DNA of 64,000 nt from Massilia putida (GCF_001941825.1 NZ_CP019038.1:6510001-6574000), one strand, 5' to 3'; counted from the stretch's first letter, positions 24,463-33,620 are shown. Program-made: numbers and translations. Notes: generated by a model not told the origin, from the letters alone.

Positions 24463-27420
24463 ATGAACCAGAAACACCACGTCGGCCCGCGCATGTCCCT
24501 CGTCGCGCTGGCCCTTGCCCAGGCCTTTGCCACCCAGGCGATGGCGCAGCAGGCGCCGGCCGAGACCAATACCGTCCTGGTCACGGGCATCCGCGCCAGC
24601 GCGCAATCGTCGCTGGCCGTCAAGCGGAACTCGATGGAAGTCGTGGACTCGATCTCGGCGGAAGACATCGGCAAACTGCCGGACCCGAACGTGGAAGAGA
24701 CGCTGACCCGCGTGCCGGGCGTGCAGGGTTACCGCTACGGTGGCGAAGGCGCGTCGCCGTCCGGCAACGGTTCCGGCCTGACGATCCGCGGCCTGTCCGG
24801 CCAGACGGCGTCGCAGGTCAACGGCCGCGCTTCCTTCACGGCCGGCTCGCGCGAGTTCAACCTCGAGGACGCGATTCCGGGCATGATCGCCGGCGTGGAT
24901 GTGTACAAGAACCCGTCCGCCGAACACATCGAGGGCGGCATCGGCGGCCTGGTGAACATCCGCACGCGCAAGCCGAGCGATTTCAAGGGCCCGACCGCCT
25001 CGATCAGCACCAATGCGCGCTATAACGACCTGGCCAAGAAAGTCGACCCTGAATTGTTCGGCCTGTTCGCCAACCGCTACGACCTGGGCGGCGGCTCGCG
25101 CATCGGCGTGATGGCCGCGTTCGCGTTCCAGAAGAGCACGGGCCGATCCGACAGCAATCCGGCCAACCGCGGTCCGGACTTCCGCCGCGTGATCGGTGCC
25201 GATACGCCCGAGTATGCGCAACTGGCGGCGGCCAACACGGGCAACAATCCGGGGCAACCGATGGCGAAGTACGTCGGCCGCAACGACGTCGGCTACCTGG
25301 CGCCCGTGACGATGCGTCCGACGTCGGCCACGGTCGGTGCCAACACGCCGGACACGTCGATATTGACGCCGGCCCAGGCGGCCAACATCATCTCCACGAC
25401 GGCCGTCAACGCGAACCTGTTCCAGGAAACGATCATGCGCCAGCGCAGGGGTCTCAACCTGGCGGCCGACTACCGCGTGGATAACACCTTGCGCTTCTAC
25501 GCCGAGAGCAATTACACGGGTTACCTGTACCACCAAAATTATCGTTTCGTCTGGGCCGATACCGGCAACAACCTGCGGAACCTGCAGACGGCGCCGTTCG
25601 CGGTCACCGAAAGCATGGTCAACCGCAATTTCAACGGCGGCAGCGACGACGTCCTGTCGTCCAGGCGCCTGCTGGGCGGCACCTGGCAGGATTCGGCGAT
25701 CCGTCTGTGGGGCGGCGACGAGCACAGCCCGTACACGACGTGGATCGCCGCCGGCGGCGCCGAGTGGAACCCGACCAGTGCGTTGTTCCTGAAGGCCGAT
25801 TTCTCGTACATCAAGTCCGATCGCCGGCAGGACAACCGTCGCGTGGAAATGGCCGGGGCAGCCGGCCTGGCGTGGGACGTGACGCGCTACGCGGACGGCG
25901 AGCCGCACAAGATGACGTACGGCGGCCCGAGCCTGTCGGACCCGAAGAATTTCGTGTTCAGCGGCTTCCCGCTCGGCTGGCAGCACTGGGACGACAAGGG
26001 CAACGCCACGGCGCTGGACGGTGCCTACACGCTGGAATCGGGCTTCTTCGACAAGATCAAGTTCGGCACGCGCTATGCGACGCAGCAAAGCCAGTACACG
26101 AACCGGGGCAACTTCTGGTCCCTGACGACGGACGGCAAGCCGCTGGCCGCCGACCGTTCGAACGCGATCCCGGTGCCGTCCAAGACGGACATGCTGCAGA
26201 CCTCCCCGACCAACTACATGCGCGGCCTGGCCGGCTATTCGGGGGGCTACATCGTCTGGAACCCGGACCGCTTGCTGGGCAACCAGGTCAAGGAGCAGTT
26301 CCCGGCCTCCAACATGCCTGACCAGGACAACTTCCCGGAAAACGTCGCGGCGCGCCGCTTCATGAAGGAGAGCACGCTGGCCGGCTACCTGGTCGGCGAT
26401 TTCTCCGCGTTCGACGAGAGCCTGAAAGGCAATGTGGGCGTACGCGTGGTCCGCACCCGCTCGACGGCCGTCGCGAAAAACCGGGACACGACGCAACCGG
26501 GTACGCCGCTGGTCGACTACTCGCGTACGACCACCTACACCAACGTCCTGCCGACGTTCAACGCCACCTACGACCTCGCGAAGGACTTCCTGGCCCGCTT
26601 CGGCTTCGGCCGCGGCATGACCCGTCCCGACCTGGGTTCGCTGAACCCGTCCATCGCCTACGACGCCGGCCTCGGCACCGCCAACATCGGCAACCCCGAC
26701 CTGCGTCCGCAGACGGCCGACAGCTACGACTTCTCGCTCGAGCGCTACTTCAGCGCGACGAACTTCGTATCGGCCGCCGTGTTCGACAAGCAGATCAAGG
26801 GCTTCTTCAGCCCGGTCGCGCAGTGCATGACGGTGCCGTTCGCGCCTCTGTACTCGGGCGCGACCTCGAACGGCTGCACGAACGGCCAGTACCTGACCTC
26901 GAAGCAGGTGAACGCGGCGCCCGGCTATGCGCGCGGCGTGGAGGTGGCCGGCCAGTGGTTCTTCGGCGGCGACAACTGGTGGAAGAACTTCGGCGTCGCG
27001 GGCAACTACACGTACGTCAAGACGTCCAATCCGGTCAACTACGGCACCCCGGCGGCACCGGTCTGGATCACGTCGCAGCAGCCGTACACGTCCAAGAACA
27101 GCTACAGCATCTCGGGACTGTACGAGGACAACAAGCTGTCCGGCCGCCTCGTGTACACGTGGCGCTCGTCGCAGCTGCTCGGCGCCGTGAACCCGATCAA
27201 CCCGCTGGGCAGCGGCTATGTCGGCGCCTACGGCCTGCTCGACGCCTCGCTGAACTACGCCATCGACGACCGCCTGACGCTGTCGCTGAACGCCTCGAAC
27301 CTCACCGACAAGGCACCGAACCGCTACGTCGGCGAAGCGCCGTACTTCGAGCCGAGCCTGCTGGGCCAGTACTTCGACAACGGCCGCAACATCAGCGTGG
27401 GTCTGCGCTACAAGTTCTGA
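24463..27420 (+). CDS. TonB-dependent outer-membrane receptor, glycan-type (985 aa)
   Basis: Third large sugar-type TonB receptor. ATG 24463 follows a very strong GGAGGAGGAG. The signal peptide ends at AMAQQ. It has a TonB-box-like NTVLVTGIRAS, plug motifs EDIGKLPDPNVEETLTRVPGV, LTIRGLSGQTASQVNGR and NPSAEHIEGGIGGLVNIRT, and a barrel ending in LRYKF. It is closer to the 8370 receptor than to the 883 one in plug motifs. Control appears to differ from the other receptors: LacI-type boxes rather than the AraC-type promoter. A strong terminator follows. Confidence 0.93.
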   Translation: MNQKHHVGPRMSLVALALAQAFATQAMAQQAPAETNTVLVTGIRASAQSSLAVKRNSMEVVDSISAEDIGKLPDPNVEETLTRVPGVQGYRYGGEGASPSGNGSGLTIRGLSGQTASQVNGRASFTAGSREFNLEDAIPGMIAGVDVYKNPSAEHIEGGIGGLVNIRTRKPSDFKGPTASISTNARYNDLAKKVDPELFGLFANRYDLGGGSRIGVMAAFAFQKSTGRSDSNPANRGPDFRRVIGADTPEYAQLAAANTGNNPGQPMAKYVGRNDVGYLAPVTMRPTSATVGANTPDTSILTPAQAANIISTTAVNANLFQETIMRQRRGLNLAADYRVDNTLRFYAESNYTGYLYHQNYRFVWADTGNNLRNLQTAPFAVTESMVNRNFNGGSDDVLSSRRLLGGTWQDSAIRLWGGDEHSPYTTWIAAGGAEWNPTSALFLKADFSYIKSDRRQDNRRVEMAGAAGLAWDVTRYADGEPHKMTYGGPSLSDPKNFVFSGFPLGWQHWDDKGNATALDGAYTLESGFFDKIKFGTRYATQQSQYTNRGNFWSLTTDGKPLAADRSNAIPVPSKTDMLQTSPTNYMRGLAGYSGGYIVWNPDRLLGNQVKEQFPASNMPDQDNFPENVAARRFMKESTLAGYLVGDFSAFDESLKGNVGVRVVRTRSTAVAKNRDTTQPGTPLVDYSRTTTYTNVLPTFNATYDLAKDFLARFGFGRGMTRPDLGSLNPSIAYDAGLGTANIGNPDLRPQTADSYDFSLERYFSATNFVSAAVFDKQIKGFFSPVAQCMTVPFAPLYSGATSNGCTNGQYLTSKQVNAAPGYARGVEVAGQWFFGGDNWWKNFGVAGNYTYVKTSNPVNYGTPAAPVWITSQQPYTSKNSYSISGLYEDNKLSGRLVYTWRSSQLLGAVNPINPLGSGYVGAYGLLDASLNYAIDDRLTLSLNASNLTDKAPNRYVGEAPYFEPSLLGQYFDNGRNISVGLRYKF

Positions 27421-27431
27421 ACCCGGCAAGC

Positions 27432-27476
27432 ACCGGCACGACCGTCCGCGTCCGCGGCCGGCCGTGCCGGTTTTTT
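27432..27476 (+). terminator. Rho-independent terminator after third receptor
   Basis: ACCGGCACG (27432-27440) pairs perfectly with CGTGCCGGT (27463-27471), followed by a run of six T. It should end the receptor transcript before the GH43-LacI pair. Confidence 0.85.
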
Positions 27477-27490
27477 CGGATACCGACCAC

Positions 27491-27694
27491 ATGACCATCA
27501 GTTTCCAACGCCGGCGCCTGCTGCGGGGCGCAGCCTTGCTTCCGTTCAGCGGCGCCATCCACCCGGCGACCGGCCGCCAGCTCTGCCTGGAGGCGCTGGA
27601 CGCGTTCGACGGCGAGCCGTATGCTGCCGTGGCCGAGCTGGCCCTGCTGGACAGGGACGGGAAGCCGCTCGATCAATCTAAAGGGGACACGAAC
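27491..27694 (+). pseudogene. Remnant: Tat-like signal joined to tail of a sugar-binding module
   Basis: These 68 codons run in frame into the GH43 gene. They open with a Tat-like SFQRRRLLRGAALLP and, without a normal mature region, pass straight into RQLCLEALDAFDG and AVAELALLDRDGKPLD, which resembles the C-terminal strand of discoidin/NPCBM-type modules that end exported sulfatases and glycosidases. The simplest reading is a larger gene that lost its middle by an in-frame deletion. The GH43 start at 27695 has its own AAAGGGG site and signal peptide, so a fused product is less likely but not excluded. Confidence 0.5.
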
Positions 27695-28816
27695 ATGCCG
27701 AGCAAGACGAAAGCATTCCTGGCGGCGGCCCTGATGGGCGCCGCATTCCACGCCCAGTCGGCCGATACGTTCCGGCCCGGCGCGCTGTGGCCGGACGACA
27801 AGGGCGTGCACATCAACGCGCACGGCGGCGGCATCCTCGAGCACCGGGGCGTGTACTACTGGTTCGGCGAGCACAAGGTGTCGGGCGAGGCCGGCAACCG
27901 TGCCCAGGTCGGCGTGCACGTCTACAGTTCGCGCAACCTGACGGACTGGCATGACGAAGGCATCGCGCTGGCCGTCAGCGACGACCCGGCCAGCGACATC
28001 GTCAAGGGGGCGATCATCGAACGGCCGAAGGTCATCCACAATCCGAAGACGGGCAAGTTCGTGATGTGGTTCCACCTCGAGCTCAGGGGCAAGCGCTACG
28101 ACGCGGCGCGCGCCGGGGTGGCCGTCGCCGACAAGGTGACGGGGCCGTATGTCTACCAGGGCTCGTTCCGGCCGGACGCCGGCGCGTGGCCGGTCGACGT
28201 GACGCCGGCGGACAAGGACCCGGCCACGTCCTTCCTCGCGCGCGACCGCGCGGGCGGCCAGATGGCGCGCGACATGACGCTGTTCGTCGACGACGACGGC
28301 GCGGCCTACGACGTCTACGCGTCGGAGGAAAACCATACGATGCACATCTCGCGCCTGACGGACGACTACCTGCGCCCGGCCGGGCAGTATGCGCGCATGA
28401 CGCCGGACGGCGACGACGAAGCCCCGGCCATCTTCAAGCACGGCGGCAAGTACTATCTCGTGACGTCCGGCCTGACGGGCTGGGCGCCGAACGCGGCGAA
28501 GTCCTACGTCGCCGACCACATGTTCGGCCCGTGGCAGCCGCTCGGCAATCCGGTGCGCGGCACGCCGGAACAACAGAAGTTCACGTTCGGTGGCCAGTCG
28601 ACGTATGCGCTGACCTTGCGGCGCAACGGTTGCACGCGGCATATCCTGATGTTCGACATCTGGCGGAAGGAGGACGCCATCGACGGCCGCTACGTCTGGC
28701 TGCCCGTCGAGTGGGAGGCCGGCAAGCCCGTCGTGCGCTGGCGCGACAGCTGGACGCTGGGCGACCTGGACAAGCTGCCCTGCGACGGCCCCGGCGCCAC
28801 GGGAGACAAGACATGA
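27695..28816 (+). CDS. Exported GH43 glycosidase, exo-beta-1,3-galactanase-like (373 aa)
   Basis: Five-bladed propeller glycosidase. The signal peptide ends at AQSA. VHINAHGGGIL near the N-terminus, IIERPKVIHNPKTGKFVMWFH with the candidate acid Glu, and RDMTLFVDDDGAAYDVYASEEN are typical of the GH43 subfamilies 24/34, to which exo-beta-1,3-galactanases belong. In that group the usual N-terminal Asp base is replaced, which fits the HINAHGG motif here. Start 27695 has AAAGGGG upstream. Its stop overlaps the start of the LacI regulator (ATGA), so the two are translationally coupled. Substrate is inferred from subfamily resemblance. Confidence 0.85.
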   Translation: MPSKTKAFLAAALMGAAFHAQSADTFRPGALWPDDKGVHINAHGGGILEHRGVYYWFGEHKVSGEAGNRAQVGVHVYSSRNLTDWHDEGIALAVSDDPASDIVKGAIIERPKVIHNPKTGKFVMWFHLELRGKRYDAARAGVAVADKVTGPYVYQGSFRPDAGAWPVDVTPADKDPATSFLARDRAGGQMARDMTLFVDDDGAAYDVYASEENHTMHISRLTDDYLRPAGQYARMTPDGDDEAPAIFKHGGKYYLVTSGLTGWAPNAAKSYVADHMFGPWQPLGNPVRGTPEQQKFTFGGQSTYALTLRRNGCTRHILMFDIWRKEDAIDGRYVWLPVEWEAGKPVVRWRDSWTLGDLDKLPCDGPGATGDKT

Positions 28817-29868
28817 CAACACAGGGCGAAGGCGGCAGGAACGAGCGCGCCGCGGGCGGCGCGACGGTGTGGGACGTCGCCAGCCGGGCCGGGGTATCGG
28901 CCATGACGGTGTCGCGCGTCATCAACGGCATCACCAGCGTCGGCGCCAGGAACCGCGAAAAAGTCATGCGCGCGATCGACGAGCTCAATTACCAGGTCAA
29001 CGTGGCGGCGCGCGCGGCGCGCGTCGGTACTCTGCGCGTGGGCCTGTTGTACAGCAACCCCAGCGAGGCCTTCCTCAGCGCCTTCCTCGTCGGCGCGCTG
29101 ACCGAGTGCGGACAGAGCGGCGCCCAACTGATCCTCGAACACTGCGACAACCTGCGCAGCCAGCGCAAGGCGATCGACCGCCTGATCGACGACGGCGCCG
29201 ACGGCATCCTCGTGCCGCCACCACTCTGCGATTCGAAATCCGCCCTCAAGATGCTGGCGGAACTGGGCATCCCGTCCGTGGCGGTGGCCACGGCGAAACC
29301 GTCGCCGCGGATGTCGGCCGTGCGCATCGACGACTACGAAGGCGCGCTGACGATGACGAAGCACCTGCTGGCGCTGGGCCATACGGACATCGGCTTCATC
29401 AAGGGCGACCCGGAACACACGCCGGCCCAGCTGCGCTACCAGGCGTTCATCGACGCCATGCGCGCGGCCGGCCACAACGTGCCCGCCGAACGCGTGGCGC
29501 AGGGTATGTTCACGTACCGTTCCGGCCTGCTGGCGGCGCGCGAGCTGCTGTCCCGGCCGACGCGGCCCACGGCCATCTTCGCCAGCAACGACGACATGGC
29601 GGCCGCTGTCATCGCCGTCGCGCACGGGATGCATCTGCAGGTCCCGGACGACATGACCGTCTGCGGCTTCGACGACACGCCCGTCGCGACCACCGTGTGG
29701 CCGGAACTGACCACCATTCATCAACCGATCACCGAGATGGCGCGCAGCGCCGTGGCGCTGCTGATCGAGCATGTCCGCACGCAGCGTTCGGGCCACGCCT
29801 ACGACCCGCGGCACCAGCTGATGCCGTACACGCTGGTCGTGCGCGAATCCACGTCCCGGACCGAATGA
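28813..29868 (+). CDS. LacI-family transcriptional regulator (351 aa)
   Basis: The N-terminal LacI HTH (VWDVASRAGVSAMTVSRVINGI, about 18-39) with a hinge helix is followed by a sugar-binding core (IGFIKGDPEHTPAQLRYQAF, AIFASNDDMAAAVIAVA, CGFDDTPVATTVWPELTTI). ATG 28813 overlaps the GH43 stop by 4 bp. Candidate binder of the TGTTATCGATAACA-like boxes at 24.2-24.4 and 31.8 kb, since it is the only LacI protein in the window and lies between them; that link is inference. No box was found directly upstream of its own operon. Confidence 0.9.
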   Translation: MTTQGEGGRNERAAGGATVWDVASRAGVSAMTVSRVINGITSVGARNREKVMRAIDELNYQVNVAARAARVGTLRVGLLYSNPSEAFLSAFLVGALTECGQSGAQLILEHCDNLRSQRKAIDRLIDDGADGILVPPPLCDSKSALKMLAELGIPSVAVATAKPSPRMSAVRIDDYEGALTMTKHLLALGHTDIGFIKGDPEHTPAQLRYQAFIDAMRAAGHNVPAERVAQGMFTYRSGLLAARELLSRPTRPTAIFASNDDMAAAVIAVAHGMHLQVPDDMTVCGFDDTPVATTVWPELTTIHQPITEMARSAVALLIEHVRTQRSGHAYDPRHQLMPYTLVVRESTSRTE

Positions 29869-29887
29869 CGCCGCCGGCGCTGTCCGC

Positions 29888-31786
29888 TTAGCGCGCCGCC
29901 GCCACGGGACGCAGCCACAGCGCCTGGCCGCCGGACGGGGGCAGGTCGAGTTCCAGCGCCGTGCGCGCGTCCACCGTGCGCCGGCGGACGCCCACGTGCG
30001 TGGCCGTGGGCGCGGCCGCGTCGTCCGCGTAGATCGTCGCCTCGTAGCGCTGGCCCGGCGGCAGGAAGTCCAGGCGCAGGGTCACGCGGCGCGCATCGTC
30101 GTTGGTGATGCTGCCCACGAACCATTCGTCGCCCTTGCGCCGGGCGATCGTCACGTCGCGGCCGGGTGCGCCGTCGAGCACGCGCGTCTCGTCCCACGTG
30201 GTCGGGATGCGGTCCCAGAACGCTAGTTCCGGCTCGTCGTGCGAGCGTTCGGGCCGGTCGTACCAGTACAACGTCTGCAACGGACTGTAATAGACGACGG
30301 CCAGCGCCAGCTGGTGCGCGTGCGTGGTCTTGATGCGCGGGTCGTAGTAGCAGATCGTGTAGTCGGCGGGGCCGGCGAGGTAGCGCACGAAGGGCAGGAC
30401 CGTGTTGTGGGTGGCGTCCGGCATTTCTTCGTTGCCGCGGATGCCTTCCGCCGTCATCAGGTTGGGCCAGGTGCGCTGTTCGCCGGTGGGACGCCAGTCG
30501 TCGTGGATGTTGACCATGATGTGCGCGTCCGCGGCCTGCCGGATGGCTTTTTCGATCCACGTGGTCCAGCGGTGCGAGCCAGGCAGCACGAAGCCGAATT
30601 TCACGCCCTTGACGCCCCAGTCGCGGTAGGTCTGGAACAGCGTGTCCGATTGCGCCAGCAGGCCTTGCTGGTTCACGTACAGCCACACGCCGATGCCGCG
30701 CTCCTTGGCGTAGGCGATGATGCCGGGCAGGTCGAAGTCGGGAATCGCCACCTTGGTCGCGTCGGCGTCGAACGAGAAGGCGTTGCCGTACCACTTGAAG
30801 TCGAACAGCACGTATTGCAGGCGATGGCGGACGGCGAAATCGATATTGGCCTTGGCGTCCTTCGTGGTCAGCGACATCACGCGCATGATCTTGCCCGGCT
30901 GGATCCAGGACGTGTCCGCGATGCGCGCCGGGTCGTTCAGGTTCAGGATGAAGTGGTCGTTCTCGATCAGCTGGCCGGGGCGGCGCGCGATCATGATGCC
31001 CCGCCACGGGGTCGCGAACGGCGAGATCAGGTCGGCCGGATCGTGCATGGCGGTGACGATGGTGTCGGGCTTGTCCGCGCTCAGCTTGAACTTGGTGCGC
31101 GCATAATCGACCATCCGCGCTTCCAGCAGCGCGACGGAGAAGCCGTTCGGCAGGGCCAGCGTCAGCGGGCGCTCCGCCTGGTCGGGCCAGTCGGCGAGCG
31201 GCAGCAGCTTGTAGGGCCCCTGGGCCCAGCTGTGGAACCAGGCGCGCGTGCCGGCGGGCAGGGCGAATTCCACGTCCTCGCCGACCACGCGGTAGTACGT
31301 GCCTTTTTCGTTTTCGGGGAAGGCGAAGCGCAGCGCCACGCCCTCGTCGTAGGCGCGCACCTCGACGGACAGTTTGTAGATCGGGTTGTCGTCCTTGACC
31401 AGGTCGACGGTGAGCGCTTCGTAGTGGTCGCGGATGCGCGCGCGCTCGCCCGTGACGGGCGTCCACGTGCTGTCGTGGCTGGCGCGCCGCACGCCCGTCA
31501 CGCGCAGGTTCTCGAACCAGCGCGCATGGTGGTCGACGGGCAGCGCCATCGCGTTTTCGGACAGGTGGTTGTCGAGCCGCAGTTCCAGCAACGAGTCGCG
31601 GACGACGGGCTCGCCGTCGTAGCGCACGTTGTAGTACAGTGCGCGTTTGCCGGCGCCGTACGTCTTCTGCGTCAGTTCGAGGACGATGTGGCCGTCGGGC
31701 GAGGCGAGACGTCCGGCGAGGTCCGGCTCCGCGGCATGGGCAAGGGCTGCGCCCAGCAGGCACAGGACGGCTATCAGTTGACGCAT
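29888..31786 (-). CDS. Exported GH97-family protein lacking the usual Asp nucleophile (632 aa)
   Basis: Signal peptide to about AHAAE, then a complete GH97 layout: beta-sandwich, barrel and C-terminal beta domain (IPTTWDETRVLDG is shared with the 14890 paralogue). At the position of the retaining nucleophile (VKVD in the paralogue) it reads GVKFGFVLPGS, with Gly398. Glu residues in LMTAEGIRGNEE (447, 453-454) remain. This sequence type recurs in other GH97 proteins, so it may be an inverting or otherwise distinct subgroup rather than a dead enzyme. Convergent with the LacI gene; single LacI-type box at its promoter. Confidence 0.85.
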   Translation of the reverse strand: MRQLIAVLCLLGAALAHAAEPDLAGRLASPDGHIVLELTQKTYGAGKRALYYNVRYDGEPVVRDSLLELRLDNHLSENAMALPVDHHARWFENLRVTGVRRASHDSTWTPVTGERARIRDHYEALTVDLVKDDNPIYKLSVEVRAYDEGVALRFAFPENEKGTYYRVVGEDVEFALPAGTRAWFHSWAQGPYKLLPLADWPDQAERPLTLALPNGFSVALLEARMVDYARTKFKLSADKPDTIVTAMHDPADLISPFATPWRGIMIARRPGQLIENDHFILNLNDPARIADTSWIQPGKIMRVMSLTTKDAKANIDFAVRHRLQYVLFDFKWYGNAFSFDADATKVAIPDFDLPGIIAYAKERGIGVWLYVNQQGLLAQSDTLFQTYRDWGVKGVKFGFVLPGSHRWTTWIEKAIRQAADAHIMVNIHDDWRPTGEQRTWPNLMTAEGIRGNEEMPDATHNTVLPFVRYLAGPADYTICYYDPRIKTTHAHQLALAVVYYSPLQTLYWYDRPERSHDEPELAFWDRIPTTWDETRVLDGAPGRDVTIARRKGDEWFVGSITNDDARRVTLRLDFLPPGQRYEATIYADDAAAPTATHVGVRRRTVDARTALELDLPPSGGQALWLRPVAAAR

Positions 31787-31814
31787 GGGACAGGTCTCCG
31801 AAGTTGTTTGAATA

Positions 31815-31862
31815 TGTTATCGATCACATCCTAGCAGACTTTCTCGGGAAAACGCAAATAGT
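31815..31862 (-). promoter_or_regulatory. Promoter with LacI-type box for second GH97 gene
   Basis: On the minus strand, a -35-like TTGCGT and a -10-like TAGGAT (18-bp spacer) are followed at once by TGTGATCGATAACA (plus-strand 31815-31828), which matches 13 of 14 positions of the proposed consensus. The box would cover the transcription start, and the ATG (31786) lies 29 bp beyond it. Best single match of the five boxes. Confidence 0.6.
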
Positions 31863-31999
31863 CTCGATGCGCCGCGGTCGGCACATCGGCGTTTCCGATC
31901 GCGACGATCGCCATTTCCCGTTTCTCATCCGCGCCGCGCCGCACGACAATCGAAGCCTGCAAGCATGCAGTCCGGTAAACGATCGCGAAGGGAGAGGAC

Positions 32000-32740
32000 A
32001 TGAGCGAAGTGGTTGCACGTCAAAGGGAAAACGTCTTGATCGCCGGCGGCAGTTCCGGCATGGGCCTGAGCCTCGCGAGGTCGCTGCTCGCGGATGGCGC
32101 GGCCGTCGTCATCGCGGGCCGCTCGGCCGCGCGGCTGGCGCAGGCGCGGGCGGCGCTGGCCGGCGTCGGCGATGTGCGCACGATCGCGGCCGACATCACG
32201 CGGGAGGAGGACGTCGTCCGCCTGTTCGAGGAATGCGGCGGCGTGGACCACATCGTGTCCACCGCGGCCGACATCGGCGGCGCCTACGAGCTGCTGCCCG
32301 CGCTGGACCTGGCCGCCGCGCGCAAGGTCATCGACTCCAAGTTCATCGGGCCGCTGCTGCTGGCCAAGCACGGCAGCCCCCGGCTCGCGGCGGCCGGCTC
32401 CATCGTGTTCACGTCGGGGATCGCGGCCTATCGCCCGGCGCCGCGCGGGTCAGTCGTGGCTGGCGTCAACGGCGCGCTCGAGTCGCTCGCCTACGCGCTG
32501 GCCGTCGAACTGGCGCCCATCCGGGTCAACGTCGTGTCGCCCGGCTGGGTCGACACCCCCATCTGGCGGCAGGTCGCCGGCGACGAGGCGCGCGCCAAGC
32601 TGGATGCGATGGCGCAGAAGCTGCCCGTCGGCCGCATCGGCCAGGCCGCGGACATCGCCGACGGCATCCGCTTCCTGATGCGCAACAGCTTCGTCACGGG
32701 GGCGGTGCTGCATATCGATGGCGGCCATCGGCTGGTGTAG
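32000..32740 (+). CDS. SDR-family protein lacking canonical Tyr and Lys (246 aa)
   Basis: Rossmann fold with the cofactor motif AGGSSGMGLSLA and the NAG-equivalent STAAD segment, Ser139 in VFTSG, the SPGWVDTP loop and the IDGGHRLV ending expected of short-chain dehydrogenases. The YxxxK active-site pair is replaced by Val153 and Asn157 (SVVAGVNGAL). Similar A/N-type variants occur in other SDR proteins. GGGAGAGGA precedes ATG 32000. Convergent with the LysR gene, overlapping its 3' end by 47 bp. Cofactor binding is likely; catalysis is uncertain. Confidence 0.82.
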   Translation: MSEVVARQRENVLIAGGSSGMGLSLARSLLADGAAVVIAGRSAARLAQARAALAGVGDVRTIAADITREEDVVRLFEECGGVDHIVSTAADIGGAYELLPALDLAAARKVIDSKFIGPLLLAKHGSPRLAAAGSIVFTSGIAAYRPAPRGSVVAGVNGALESLAYALAVELAPIRVNVVSPGWVDTPIWRQVAGDEARAKLDAMAQKLPVGRIGQAADIADGIRFLMRNSFVTGAVLHIDGGHRLV

Positions 32741-33620
32741 CGCCGCTTGGCGCCGCCGGGAGGGCGGCCAGCAACGCCGCCACGGCGGCCGACGGCCGCT
32801 CGCGCCAGGCGACCGACACGGGGACCGTCGCCGCGGCGCCATGCCAGGGAACGATCGCCACGCGCGCGTCCGCGAGCGCGGGCACCATGCGCGGCACGAT
32901 GGCGCAGCCCAGGCCGCGTTCCACGAGGCCGACGATGGCGGCCACGCTGTCGAATTCGCCCGCGATCCGTGGCTGCCGCTCCGGCTGGGCGCGCAGGGCC
33001 GCCTCGAACATCCGGCGGTAGGCGCAGCCCCGGGCCGTCACGAGGAACCGCTCGTGCGCGATGTCGTCGTGGTTCGCGCCCGTCCGCCCGGCCAGCGGGT
33101 GGCCGGGCGGCACGACCAGCACGAGCGGCGCGTGGGCGATCACGCTGCACGCGAGGCCGTCCTCCGGCGCGAGCGTGCCGAAGAAGCAGGCCGCGTCGAG
33201 CGTGCCGTCCCTGACCCCGGCGTGCAGGGCCGATGTGGCGGCGACGGCCACGCGGACGCTCACGTGGGGATGCGTCGCCGCCATCCGCGCCACGACGTCG
33301 GGCAGGAACGCGGCCGCGATGGTCTCGATGCCGCCCACGGTCAATGCCTGCGCCGCGTTGCCGCCCGCCGCGCGGACGGCGGCACGTGCCGCGTCGGCCA
33401 GCTCGATCAGGCGCGTGGCGTGGTCGAGCAGACAGGTGCCCGCGGCCGTCAGCGCGAGCTTGCGGTTCGACCGGTCGAACAGCGCCACGCCGAGGTCGGC
33501 CTCGAGCGCCTGGATCTGCTCCGTGACGCTCGACTGCGTGCGGTGGATCTGGCGCGCGGCCTCGCTGATGTTCAGCGTGCCCGCCACGCGCACGAATGTC
33601 TTGAGTCGTTTCAGGTCCAT
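32694..33620 (-). CDS. LysR-family transcriptional regulator (308 aa)
   Basis: The N-terminal winged HTH reads LKTFVRVAGTLNISEAARQIHRTQSSVTEQIQALEADLGVALFDR (quoted here only as a position, residues 6-50), followed by a type-2 periplasmic-binding effector domain (ACFFGTLAPEDGL, LVLVVPPGHPLAG, IVGLVERGLGCAIVPRMV). It overlaps the 3' end of the convergent SDR gene, and LysR genes often control their neighbours; here the orientation is convergent rather than divergent, so the target is uncertain. Confidence 0.88.
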   Translation of the reverse strand: MDLKRLKTFVRVAGTLNISEAARQIHRTQSSVTEQIQALEADLGVALFDRSNRKLALTAAGTCLLDHATRLIELADAARAAVRAAGGNAAQALTVGGIETIAAAFLPDVVARMAATHPHVSVRVAVAATSALHAGVRDGTLDAACFFGTLAPEDGLACSVIAHAPLVLVVPPGHPLAGRTGANHDDIAHERFLVTARGCAYRRMFEAALRAQPERQPRIAGEFDSVAAIVGLVERGLGCAIVPRMVPALADARVAIVPWHGAAATVPVSVAWRERPSAAVAALLAALPAAPSGATPADGRHRYAAPPP

